The notes under the pieces are model-generated. The model had not been told where the DNA came from and did not search any database. It was given only the letters and a program-made list of their open reading frames with translations. 31,491 nt of DNA from Chloroflexota bacterium (GTDB taxonomy: Bacteria; Chloroflexota; Anaerolineae; Caldilineales; Caldilineaceae): the NCBI GenBank assembly GCA_018969295.1, contig JAGWYN010000048.1, forward strand, positions 1-31,491, written 5' to 3'. Below are positions 15,893 through 25,395 of the stretch, piece after piece (the first letter of the stretch is position 1; every line of letters begins with the position of its first letter). A program made the position numbers and the translations under genes.

Positions 15893-17169
15893 GGCCGGAT
15901 ATCCCAGTTCCCAAAGCAGACCCATTTGTAGGTCGTCAACTCTTCCAGCCCCATGGGCCCGCGGGCATGCAGCTTTTGGGTGCTCACCGCCACTTCAGCC
16001 CCCAAACCAAACTGCCCACCGTCGTTGAAACGGGTGCTGGCGTTGACAAAAACCGCCGACGAGTTGAGCGCATCTACAAACCGATGGGCATTGGTCAGGT
16101 TGTGGGTCAAAATCCCATCCGAATGTTCGGAGCCGTGGCGGTAGATGTGTTTGATCGCCTCTTCAACGTCGTCGACCAGCTTGACGCCTAGGATCAGGGC
16201 CATCCACTCCTGGTCAAAATCGTCTGGCCCGGCAGCCAGCACGACGGCACCCTGTGGGTCTGCGGCGAGAAAAGTGTAGGCATCTTCGGCGGCGCGCAGC
16301 TCGACCTTGCACGCCCCCATGCGGCGGGCGAGCATGGGCAAAAACTCGGCAGCCACCGAGCGATGCACCAGCACTGTGTCGCAGGAGTTGCAGACACTGG
16401 GGCGCTGCACACGCGCATTTTCGATGATATCCAGCGCACGAGTCAGATCGGCGCTGGCGTCTACAAAAAGATGGCAGACCCCAATGCCCCCTGTGATCAC
16501 CGGGATCGTGGCCTGTTCTCGGCAGAGGGTGTGCAGCGCAGCCCCCCCGCGCGGGATGATCATGTCCACATAGCGGTCCAGACGCAGCAGCTGGGTGACC
16601 AGCGCACGGTCAGGGCTGTCGACCGCCTGCACCGCTTCCACAGGCAGTTCGCTCTCGACCAGCGCCTGCTGGATGGTCTCGACCAGCACCCGGTTGCTGT
16701 GTCGCGTTTCGCTGCCGCCCCGCAAAATCACGGCGTTGCCGGTTTTGAGCGAAAGCGTCGCCACGTCGATCGTCACATTCGGGCGCGCTTCGTAGATCAC
16801 CCCAATCACCCCGATCGGGATGCGCCTTCTGCTCAGCCGCATGCCGTTGGGCAGCAGCCGGCTTTCCAGCTCTGCCCCCACCGGGTCTGGCAGCGCAGCC
16901 ACCTTGCGTGCGTCGGCCGCCAACGCACGCACCCGCGCCACGTTGAGCAACAGCCGGTCCAGCAGCGCAGGGCTCAGCCCCTTGGCCTGGGCAGCGACCC
17001 TGTCCTGCTCGTTGGCCGCCAGGATCGCCTCCATGCGCGCCTCCAGCGTGTCGGCAATGTTCGACAAAGCAGCATTTTTCGCTGCACTGCGCACCGTGGC
17101 CAGACGACGGCTGGCGGCACGTGCTGCCTCTCCCATTCGCTCCAGCGCCACAGACGGATCGCCACTCAT
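15889..17169 (-). CDS. proA: Glutamate-5-semialdehyde dehydrogenase (gamma-glutamyl phosphate reductase) ProA
   Basis: ProA reduces gamma-glutamyl phosphate to glutamate semialdehyde with NADPH, the second step of proline synthesis. The 426-residue protein has the family's blocks: GVIGVIYEARPNVTIDVATL, AVILRGGSETRHSNR, MIIPRGGAALH and the catalytic Cys260 in QRPSVCNSCDTVLVH. The end shows GSEHSDGILTHN, FVNASTRFNDGGQFGLGAEVAVSTQKLHARGPMGLEELTTYKW in segments. It looks complete. The partner proB (glutamate 5-kinase) is not in the window. An AGGAAGGACAG stretch precedes the ATG at a rather long distance. The stop overlaps the start of the aminotransferase gene (ATGA). Confidence 0.96.
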   Translation of the reverse strand: MSGDPSVALERMGEAARAASRRLATVRSAAKNAALSNIADTLEARMEAILAANEQDRVAAQAKGLSPALLDRLLLNVARVRALAADARKVAALPDPVGAELESRLLPNGMRLSRRRIPIGVIGVIYEARPNVTIDVATLSLKTGNAVILRGGSETRHSNRVLVETIQQALVESELPVEAVQAVDSPDRALVTQLLRLDRYVDMIIPRGGAALHTLCREQATIPVITGGIGVCHLFVDASADLTRALDIIENARVQRPSVCNSCDTVLVHRSVAAEFLPMLARRMGACKVELRAAEDAYTFLAADPQGAVVLAAGPDDFDQEWMALILGVKLVDDVEEAIKHIYRHGSEHSDGILTHNLTNAHRFVDALNSSAVFVNASTRFNDGGQFGLGAEVAVSTQKLHARGPMGLEELTTYKWVCFGNWDIRP

Positions 17170-17251
17170 CTTTTGTCACTGTCCTTCCTGAACGGTCTGA
17201 TCGAATGGCACTACTGTACCACACAAGAAGCCCACCGAGCCAGTCCTTCAC

Positions 17252-17282
17252 ACCGCCAACCTACACCGCCAACCTACACCGC
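17252..17282. repeat. 13-bp tandem repeat between the ArsA-like gene and proA
   Basis: ACCGCCAACCTAC occurs twice in tandem plus five bases of a third copy. It lies 6 bases beyond the stop of the ArsA-like gene and upstream of proA. It may mark slippage or a regulator site. Confidence 0.6.
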
Positions 17283-17287
17283 TCTTC

Positions 17288-18559
<1,272 letters not shown>

Positions 18560-18635
18560 AAAGTTCTGCCATCTTTCGTGATAGGGAGTGTTCGACTTGA
18601 CAGCCGCCCCACCCCACAACAACTCTCAGAGAACC

Positions 18636-18641
18636 AGTATA
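18636..18641 (-). promoter_or_regulatory. Possible -10 box for the ArsA-like gene
   Basis: TATACT (minus strand) lies about 77 bases before the ATG in the 125-base gap after the aminopeptidase gene. No good -35 box is seen, so this is tentative. Confidence 0.25.
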
Positions 18642-18684
18642 GCACACCGCTCTGGTGCAGCCCCCCCATGAGCTCCCTTTCACG

Positions 18685-19761
18685 CTACCAATCGTCCAAG
18701 AAAAAATGCCCCCCTTCCAGGACGACCCGGTCGTCGACAAAGACGGCACCTTCACTGCGGATGTCTTTGACGATGTCCCAGTGGATGGCCGACCGATTGT
18801 CTCCGCCACACGCTGGGTAAGCACGGCCCAGCGCCATGTGCACGGTGCCGCCAATCTTCTCGTCGATCAGAATGTCCCGGCAGCACCGATCGATCTTCGG
18901 GTTGGTGCCCATCGCAAATTCTCCCAGCAGACTGGCGCCAGGGTCGGTCACCAGTATCTTGTGCAAAAATGGCTCATTGGTGCTCGCCGAGGCATGCACC
19001 AGTTGGCCCTGTTCCCAACGCAGATGGATCTGCTCCATCAACCGTCCCCCCAATACCCCAGGCCACTCAAAAGTGACATGCCCGTGCAACGTCTCGGTCA
19101 CCGGCGCGGTGGCCAGTTCGCCGTCGGGCATGTTGAAGGTCCCGTCTCCAACCATCCATCTGCGCCCCGCGATCGAAAAAGAGAGGTCCGTCCCTTTCCC
19201 AACCAAACGCACGCTGCGTCCTTGCCCCAGCGTCTCAGCCCAGCGCCGCCACCGACGGGACACAGCCTCCCAGTCCAACAGACAGCCAGCAAAAAACATC
19301 TCCTCCAAAGACTCCAGATCGACCCCTGCTTGAAAAGCAAAGGCCGCGTTGGGCACCCGGACCAGACACCACCGGGTGTTTTGCCAACGCAACGTGGAGA
19401 TGTGTCCCATGGCCGCCTGGTTGCGCGCCAGGCGGCCAGCATCGATCTCGTCGTGGATGTGCAGGTTGTAGGCGCCGCGCAGCCCATAATACACATCTGC
19501 CCACTCCATCCCATATGCCTCGACAGCAGGGATCCAGCCAAGCTGGTCGTCGTTGCCGTAGCGGAGCAGGCTGTGGCGCAACGTTTCAGACAAAAACTGG
19601 ACCTGGGGATAGGCGCCTCTCCGAATGCAGGCTTCGTACAACGCATGGGTGAGCGGCAGGGTCTCCACCTCCCCCATCGCAATCATGACCCGCTCTCCGG
19701 GCGCAACATTGAGCGAATACTCTGCCAGAACTGCAGCAAGCTGTCGCCAGCGCGGGTCCAT
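18685..19761 (-). CDS. M29-family aminopeptidase (thermophilic aminopeptidase type)
   Basis: The 358-residue protein has the M29 pattern. An N-terminal domain has VMIAMGEVETLPLTHALYEACIRRGAYPQV. The metal-binding domain has GDGTFNMPDGELATAPV, GEFAMGTNPKI and KIGGTVHMALGRAYPACGG followed by SAIHWDIVKDIR. The glutamates in DGELATAP and GEFAMG and the histidines in TVHMALG and IHWD correspond to the two-metal site. These enzymes remove N-terminal amino acids from peptides in the cytoplasm. Length is a little below the usual 370-410. AGAAGGTG lies 7 bases before the ATG. The gene follows the BtpA gene by 27 bases and is likely part of the transporter unit, where it could process imported peptides. 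Confidence 0.88.
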   Translation of the reverse strand: MDPRWRQLAAVLAEYSLNVAPGERVMIAMGEVETLPLTHALYEACIRRGAYPQVQFLSETLRHSLLRYGNDDQLGWIPAVEAYGMEWADVYYGLRGAYNLHIHDEIDAGRLARNQAAMGHISTLRWQNTRWCLVRVPNAAFAFQAGVDLESLEEMFFAGCLLDWEAVSRRWRRWAETLGQGRSVRLVGKGTDLSFSIAGRRWMVGDGTFNMPDGELATAPVTETLHGHVTFEWPGVLGGRLMEQIHLRWEQGQLVHASASTNEPFLHKILVTDPGASLLGEFAMGTNPKIDRCCRDILIDEKIGGTVHMALGRAYPACGGDNRSAIHWDIVKDIRSEGAVFVDDRVVLEGGHFFLDDW

Positions 19762-19788
19762 CTTGCACCTTCTCTCTGATCAAAACGA

Positions 19789-20589
19789 TTACCGGCCGCG
19801 TGCCGCCTGCATGAACTCGGCGACACGCTTCGGATCGACGTCGCTCCAGATGTAGCCATCCACCTTGAAGGTGGTCCCCACAATGGCGCCGTCTGCCACG
19901 GCCAGCTGCTCGGCCACATTGGCGGCGCGAACCCCCGTGTTGGCAAAGACCGCCGTCTCCCCCACTGCCTCCTTGACCGTGCGCAAGGAGGCAGTATCCG
20001 TTTCGGCGCCCGCAATCAACCCGGAAACACACAGCGCGTCGGGCTGTGTGTTGAACACAGTCGACCGGGCAATCGAGGCCAGATCACGGTTCCCCAGATA
20101 GACCGCAGCTTCCGGCACGATGTTGTAAAACAGCTTGATCCGTTCCCCCCCCAGACGGTTGCGCAGCCGCACCGTCTCCCCACTGTGGGTGTTCCACAGG
20201 CCAAAATCACTGGCGTAGACGCCGGTAAAGATTTCGCGCACGAAAGCAGCCCCGGTCGCCACCGCCAGTTCGATCGTCGCTTTGGGATCCCACAACACAT
20301 TGACCCCATACGGCACGGTCAGCTCACAGAGCAGTTCACCGATGATGCGTGCCATGGTCACATGGGTGATCGGCTCGACCTGGAGCAGATAGGGGGTGCT
20401 GTATTCATTGGAGAAGAGCACCGCATCGACACCGCCACTCTGCAGCGCGCGCAGATCTGCGCGCGCCTTTGTCAACAGATAGTCGAGCCCCTTGCTCGCA
20501 TCGTAGCCGGGATCCCCCGGCAACGCACGCAGATGGCACATGGCAATGATCGGTTTCTCGACGCCAAAGATCTCACGAATCCAACGCAT
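19789..20589 (-). CDS. BtpA/SgcQ-family TIM-barrel protein
   Basis: The 266-residue protein starts MRWIREIFGVEKPIIAMCHLRALPG and continues with DAVLFSNEYSTPYLL, YGVNVLWDPKATIELAVATGA, FVREIFTGVYASDFG and a late ANTGVRAANVAEQLAVADGAIVGTTFKVDG. This is the BtpA/SgcQ family. In cyanobacteria BtpA supports photosystem I assembly. In other bacteria SgcQ-like members sit in sugar or nucleoside gene clusters and their reaction is unknown to me. No photosynthesis genes are near, so the non-photosynthetic role is more likely. A phosphate-binding end of a TIM barrel is suggested by DGAIVGTTFK. AAGGA precedes the ATG. It lies 24 bases after the binding-protein gene. Confidence 0.88.
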   Translation of the reverse strand: MRWIREIFGVEKPIIAMCHLRALPGDPGYDASKGLDYLLTKARADLRALQSGGVDAVLFSNEYSTPYLLQVEPITHVTMARIIGELLCELTVPYGVNVLWDPKATIELAVATGAAFVREIFTGVYASDFGLWNTHSGETVRLRNRLGGERIKLFYNIVPEAAVYLGNRDLASIARSTVFNTQPDALCVSGLIAGAETDTASLRTVKEAVGETAVFANTGVRAANVAEQLAVADGAIVGTTFKVDGYIWSDVDPKRVAEFMQAARGR

Positions 20590-20613
20590 ACGTCCATCCT
20601 TGTTGAACGGTTG

Positions 20614-22206
20614 TTATTGCTCGGGGGTCATCCAGATGAATTGTGGGTAGATGAACTGGCTGGGCACCACACCGTGCACCTTCTCGCTCGTCGCCGTCAG
20701 AATCGGCATCGAGTAGGGAATCATGACACCGCCATCCCGGCTGATGATCTGTTGGAGCTCAGCGCTTTGCTGCCGCCGCACCGCCAGGTCGCGTTCGCCG
20801 CGCGACTGGGCAATCAATTCAGATGCTCTGGGGTCGCTCCAGCCACTTTCGTTGAGAGAACCATCCGGCAAGTACTGAAACGACAGCTGCGTGTCTGGCT
20901 CGCTGATCAGATCCCAATACCCGACAAAGAAGGGGGTCTGCAGATAGGACTCGACCCAGTAGGTGTTTGCCGGCACACGGTTGAGCGTGAGGGTGATTCC
21001 GGCTGGCCGGGCTGTCTCTTGCAACACGACCGCAGCTTCCAGGATGCCCGGGGTGATTTCTGCGATATCCAACGTGATTTCCAGCCCGTCCGGATAGCCG
21101 GCCTCGGCCAACAGGGCCTTGGCCTTTTCCACATCGTATGCCAGCGGAGAAATCTCCCCCCAAAGCGGGCTGAAGGGGGCAACAGGCTGGTCGTTCATGA
21201 TGGTCCCCCGCCCTTGGAGCACGACCTGCTGCAAAGCGTTGCGATCGACAGCATGTTTGAAGGCCTGCCGGACCCGCACATCGTCAAAAGGTTTCTGAGT
21301 CACATTCAAAACAAAGACAGGATAGGTTCCCTGGGGGCTCTCCAAAACCTGAATTCCTTCCGTCGCCGTCAAGGTCGACAACGCCTCGATCCCTACCCGG
21401 TCGATCATGTCCACAAGGCCGCTCGTCAAAGACGCGATCGCCGTCTCCGCTTCTGGGATCACCACCATCTGGACCTCATCCAGATAGGGGAGGCCGCTGT
21501 CCCAGTAGTTGTCGTTGCGGACGATCACCACCCGCTCGCCAGGAATATTTTCCTGGAAGCGGAAAGGGCCTGTCCCACTCGGTGCTGTCATCAGTTGTTC
21601 GTCTGTCAGATCGTGGGGCAGAATCTGCAAGCCGGGGGTACTCAACACGAAGGGAAAGGTGACGCTCGGACGGAGAAGGTAAAAACGAATCGTATGGTCG
21701 TCCACCACTTCAACCCGCTCCACCACAGACCCCACAACCGCGCGGTAACTCAACCCCAAGTCTGGGTTCAGCAGCCGCAAGATCGAAAATTCGACGTCCT
21801 TGGCTGTGAAAGGGGTGCCATGATGAAAGGTGACCCCTTTGCGCAGAGAGAAAGTATAGGTGAGCGCATCTTCGCTCATCTCCCAAGATTCAGCCAGCTG
21901 CGGATAGAGAGGGGCTCCCGGCTCCCCTTCGCTGCGCCGGGTCAGTGTCTCGTAGAGCATAAAACTCAGATACACATCCGTCATGGAAAACGATCGGGTT
22001 GGGTCGAGGTTCGTCACATCTTCGGTCACGGCGATCCGCAAAACACCTCCCCGCTGCGGTTCATCGGCGTCCACGACGGGCTGTGGTGCCACCCCAGCCG
22101 GACTCACACAGCTCGCCGAAAACGTAGCCAGCGCTACCCCGCCGGTGAGTTGCAGGAAAGTTCGCCGGTTCATTCTGTGGATTTCTCGAAATTGCATGAT
22201 GATCAT
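20614..22206 (-). CDS. Family-5 extracellular solute-binding protein (peptide/nickel ABC transporter)
   Basis: The 530-residue protein carries MNRRTFLQLTGGVALATFSASC at residues 12-33, a twin-arginine signal that also ends in a lipobox-like cysteine. The mature part is a family-5 binding protein: GGVLRIAVTEDVTNLDPTRSF, LAESWEMSEDALTYTFSLRKGVTFHHGTPFTAKDV in segments, then GTGPFRF, VRQAFKHAVDRNAL and KALLAEAGYPDG. Such proteins deliver peptides, nickel complexes or sugars to Dpp/Opp/Nik permeases. The ligand cannot be read here. Starts at 22206, 22197 and 22173 are all possible. GGAAAG lies just before the first. Unusually, a P-type ATPase gene lies between it and its likely permeases. Confidence 0.92.
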   Translation of the reverse strand: MIIMQFREIHRMNRRTFLQLTGGVALATFSASCVSPAGVAPQPVVDADEPQRGGVLRIAVTEDVTNLDPTRSFSMTDVYLSFMLYETLTRRSEGEPGAPLYPQLAESWEMSEDALTYTFSLRKGVTFHHGTPFTAKDVEFSILRLLNPDLGLSYRAVVGSVVERVEVVDDHTIRFYLLRPSVTFPFVLSTPGLQILPHDLTDEQLMTAPSGTGPFRFQENIPGERVVIVRNDNYWDSGLPYLDEVQMVVIPEAETAIASLTSGLVDMIDRVGIEALSTLTATEGIQVLESPQGTYPVFVLNVTQKPFDDVRVRQAFKHAVDRNALQQVVLQGRGTIMNDQPVAPFSPLWGEISPLAYDVEKAKALLAEAGYPDGLEITLDIAEITPGILEAAVVLQETARPAGITLTLNRVPANTYWVESYLQTPFFVGYWDLISEPDTQLSFQYLPDGSLNESGWSDPRASELIAQSRGERDLAVRRQQSAELQQIISRDGGVMIPYSMPILTATSEKVHGVVPSQFIYPQFIWMTPEQ

Positions 22207-22261
22207 CTTTCCTTACAGAAACTCAAACTTGATCGATACAAAACCCCAGGCCGTTTGGGTC

Positions 22262-24442
22262 TCACTCCTCTTTTTTGCTTTGGAGCGCAGGCAGCATCGC
22301 CACCCCAACACCAGCCAGCAGACCCACATCGTAAAGAATGGTTGCTCCCAGCAGCCCCAAATGGCCAAAAAAAACACCGCCAATGATCAGCAGGCTGGGG
22401 AAGATGCTGATGGCCAAACCCGCCTTCATGTTCGCATCAAATTGCTGGGCCAACGCAAACAGGCTGGGCAGATGCTCGAGGGTTGCGCTCATCAGCACGA
22501 CCTGGGCCGTGTCAGTGGCAACGGTGGTGGCACCGCGCAAAGAGACCGAGACCTGGGCCTTCTTCAATGCAATCGAATCGTTGATGCCGTCCCCCACAAA
22601 ACAGACATGACGGCCCGCGCCCTGCAGCCGTTCGACATGCTTTGCCTTGTCTGCAGGGAGAACGTTGGCAAAATAGTGCTCCACCCCCAGTTTCCAGGCC
22701 AGCTGCCGTGTCGGTTCTTCGTGGTCTCCAGAGATGATATAGACCTCGACATTCCGCCGCTGCAACGTCTCTATCACGGCGCGAGCCTCAGGACGAACCA
22801 TCGGCTCCAATTCCAGCGCGCCAACCAGTTCATCGTCTACAGCCACCATCACCAGCGAATGGCCCCGATCGTGGGTATCGGCCTGGAGCAATTGCGCAGC
22901 GCCCGGCACCACCACCCCCTGCATCGCCATAAAGCGTTCGCTGCCCACCTGCACCAAATGGCCGTCGATCTCCACTTGAATGCCGTAGCCGATTTCGTAG
23001 CGGGCTGCGCCGATCGACGGCAGCGCCACCTCACGTCTCTTGGCTGCGTCGACGATCGCACGCGCGATCGGGTGGGTCTGCCGATCCTCCGCCGCAGCCG
23101 CATACGCGAGCAGCGCCGCTTCGTCCATCTGGCCAAAAACATGGATATGCGAGACAGAGGGCTGGTCCAACGTCAAGGTGCCGGTCTTGTCAAAAATCAC
23201 GGTATCTATCTGGTTGAGCAATTCCAGCGAACGGCCATCTTTGATCAGAATGCCCTGCTGGGAGGCCAGATTCAAATAGTTCAACATCGTGATCGGGCCA
23301 GTCAGACGGACGTTGAAACCGAAGGTCGCACCCGTGACTGAGACAGCTCCTTCAAACCCAACCCACAGCCAGGCCAGGCCGGCCACAACCAGCGTGGGAG
23401 GCACCGAAGCGTTGGCCATCTGTAATGCCTGGGAGTCGATGGCCATCTGGTAGCTGGCCGTATTGTTGAGGGCATGGCCGATCTGTGCCGCGATCGTGTC
23501 GCTGCCCGCTTTTTCGACGGCAATGTACAGCCTGCCAGCCAAAACGACCGTTCCCGCCATCACCTGATCTCCGGCTGCCTTTTCGGCAGGCTGCGACTCA
23601 CCGGTCAGGCGATGCTGGTCGACCAGGCCATGCCCACTGCGAATCAGACCATCGACTGGAATCAGCTGCCCAGCACCCACAACCAGGACATCCCCAACCT
23701 TGAGCTGTCCAAATGGAATTTCGACCTCGCTGTCGTTCACCAGAATCCACACAAACCGAGGCTGTTGCCCCAAGATACTGACCAACTTCTGGTGCGACCG
23801 ATCCTGCGAAATAAAGATCAGCTTTTCAGCGACAAAAAAAATCACAGACCCCACACCGCCAGCCAGGTAAAAACCACCCAACCAGGTCCCCAACAGGCTG
23901 ATAGACGCCAACACCGGAATCTTCAGCTTCCGTTCATAAAACAGCGCGCGATACGCTCGTTTGAGAGGAACAAGCGACGTATAGATGGCCAACGGAAAAC
24001 AGATCAAAACAATCGGGACGATCGCCCCCCCAGCCACCAAGGCTGTTCCCACAATCACAACCGACGCACCCAGGCTCCGATTCAACGTCTTTTCATCGTC
24101 GCCGGTGACCGTACCGACCCGTTCTACACCTCCTGCCATTTCGTTCATCTGCTGGAAACGGGAGGCACCAAAGATCGGGTCCAAATGCTCTTTCACCAGC
24201 CGTTGGTACTCATCGTCCAAAACGCTGAAGAGTTGTGTCACGCCCGACCACACTTTGTGTTGAACAGTCGCAGCAGGCTTGATCGGGCCAGACCACGCCC
24301 CCCCCAACAGCGCTGCGGCCAGCGGCTCGCTTTGGAGAAGCAAACTTCTCTTCTTGCCAGACGCCGACTGCCTGCCCGTTTGTGCAGCTGGCACCTCCGG
24401 GTGGGTCAGAGCCAAAAAAAGTTTTGTATGCGATCGTTCCAT
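22262..24442 (-). CDS. P1B-like P-type ATPase lacking the transmembrane CPC motif
   Basis: The 726-residue membrane pump has the full P-type machinery: TGES at 280-283, phosphorylated Asp418 in DKTGTLT, the HP pair (457-458) typical of P1B heavy-metal pumps, and GDGINDS at 617-623. It ends with a two-helix tail like P1B enzymes. Aligning by GILIKDGRSLE places the usual Cys-Pro-Cys at residues 374-376, where this protein has Phe-Gly-Phe. The later 'ATP' of CPCALGLATP is TGP. The last helices carry Asp705 (ILYD) instead of the usual His/Ser/Asn set. No N-terminal metal-binding CxxC domain is present. Transport of Cu or Zn by thiol ligands is therefore doubtful and the substrate is unknown. It lies within the arsM-permease-binding-protein cluster. 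Confidence 0.88.
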   Translation of the reverse strand: MERSHTKLFLALTHPEVPAAQTGRQSASGKKRSLLLQSEPLAAALLGGAWSGPIKPAATVQHKVWSGVTQLFSVLDDEYQRLVKEHLDPIFGASRFQQMNEMAGGVERVGTVTGDDEKTLNRSLGASVVIVGTALVAGGAIVPIVLICFPLAIYTSLVPLKRAYRALFYERKLKIPVLASISLLGTWLGGFYLAGGVGSVIFFVAEKLIFISQDRSHQKLVSILGQQPRFVWILVNDSEVEIPFGQLKVGDVLVVGAGQLIPVDGLIRSGHGLVDQHRLTGESQPAEKAAGDQVMAGTVVLAGRLYIAVEKAGSDTIAAQIGHALNNTASYQMAIDSQALQMANASVPPTLVVAGLAWLWVGFEGAVSVTGATFGFNVRLTGPITMLNYLNLASQQGILIKDGRSLELLNQIDTVIFDKTGTLTLDQPSVSHIHVFGQMDEAALLAYAAAAEDRQTHPIARAIVDAAKRREVALPSIGAARYEIGYGIQVEIDGHLVQVGSERFMAMQGVVVPGAAQLLQADTHDRGHSLVMVAVDDELVGALELEPMVRPEARAVIETLQRRNVEVYIISGDHEEPTRQLAWKLGVEHYFANVLPADKAKHVERLQGAGRHVCFVGDGINDSIALKKAQVSVSLRGATTVATDTAQVVLMSATLEHLPSLFALAQQFDANMKAGLAISIFPSLLIIGGVFFGHLGLLGATILYDVGLLAGVGVAMLPALQSKKEE

Positions 24443-24490
24443 GAAAAGTTTCGCTACCCAGTTACAAGTTCAAAGCGCTGCGGAGCAGCA

Positions 24491-25360
24491 TCAACGATTT
24501 CTCTGTTGTTGGGTCAAGCCGTCTGCCAGCAGGTTGACGCCCAGCACCAATGAAGAAATGGCCAGCGACGGGAAGACCGTGATCCACCAGGCAGTCAGAA
24601 CAAAATTACGTCCGTCGTTGACCTGCAACCCCCAGTCCGGCGAAGGTGGCTGCACGCCCAACCCCAAAAAACTGAGCCCCGACCCGATCAGAATCGCATA
24701 GCTGAAATAGATGGACCCCTCCACCACCAACAGGTCGGCGAGATTGGGGATCAGGTGCCGCAAAACAATGCGGTGCGCCGGCACACCGGTGGCATGCGCA
24801 GCGTCGATGAACTCTCTGGCCGCCAGGCCGAGTGTCTCGCTGCGCACCACACGCGCGATCCCCGGCGCAAAAACCACGACAATCGTCAGAATCAGGTAGA
24901 TGACCTCTGATCCCAGCGTGCTGATGATGAGCAGGGCGAGCAACATCGCCGGAAACGAGAGCAACACATCGGCGACACGCATCAACGCTTCATCCCACAG
25001 CCGCCCAGCATAGCCGGCCACCACCCCGACCACACCGCCTATCAGCAACGAGAGCAGCGTTGCAATACCTGCCAGCCCCATGATGCTGCGGCTGCCCACC
25101 ACAACCCGGCTGAAGATATCACGCCCGAACTGATCGGTGCCAAAGAGATGGTCGAGCGAGGGAGGCTGCAAGGTCGCAACAAAATTTTGTTCGGTGTAGG
25201 AATAAGGGGCCACAGCTTCGCCAAAGAGTGCAAGAAGCAGATAGACCAACACGATCGCCAGCCCGACCCACACAGCCAACATCTGCTGCCTGGGCCGTCG
25301 CACCGGACGCGCCAATGGAGCAGAGACCGACAGCGGATCACCGACAGAGATAGATGCCAT
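24491..25360 (-). CDS. ABC transporter permease, DppC/OppC/NikC type
   Basis: The 289-residue inner-membrane protein has an N-terminal membrane helix (LAVWVGLAIVLVYLLLALF), the family's HLFGTDQFGRDIFSRVVVGSR block and the cytoplasmic coupling loop EFIDAAHATGVPAHRIVLRHLIPN (EAA motif). A typical ending has GSGLSFLGLGVQPPSPDWG. It forms a heterodimeric channel with the DppB-like protein encoded 35 bases upstream. ATP-binding subunits (DppD/DppF) are not in the window. The likely binding protein is encoded after the P-type ATPase gene. GAGAAG lies before the ATG. Confidence 0.93.
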   Translation of the reverse strand: MASISVGDPLSVSAPLARPVRRPRQQMLAVWVGLAIVLVYLLLALFGEAVAPYSYTEQNFVATLQPPSLDHLFGTDQFGRDIFSRVVVGSRSIMGLAGIATLLSLLIGGVVGVVAGYAGRLWDEALMRVADVLLSFPAMLLALLIISTLGSEVIYLILTIVVVFAPGIARVVRSETLGLAAREFIDAAHATGVPAHRIVLRHLIPNLADLLVVEGSIYFSYAILIGSGLSFLGLGVQPPSPDWGLQVNDGRNFVLTAWWITVFPSLAISSLVLGVNLLADGLTQQQRNR

Positions 25361-25395
25361 TGGTCGCTTCTCGAAAAACAGGACTCATCAACCGG

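Noticed and set aside
17252..17282. A CRISPR-like repeat
   Set aside because: The units are only 13 bp and directly adjacent, with no spacers. No other regularly spaced repeats exist in the window.
18685..22206. A photosynthesis-related locus, suggested by the BtpA-family gene
   Set aside because: No photosystem, pigment or electron-transport gene is present, and non-photosynthetic BtpA/SgcQ homologues are common in transporter clusters.
20185..22386. A very long open plus-strand frame (over 700 codons) across the BtpA and binding-protein genes
   Set aside because: It is antisense to two clearly recognisable minus-strand proteins. Its product is rich in His, Arg, Gln and Pro without any family pattern, as GC-rich shadows usually are.
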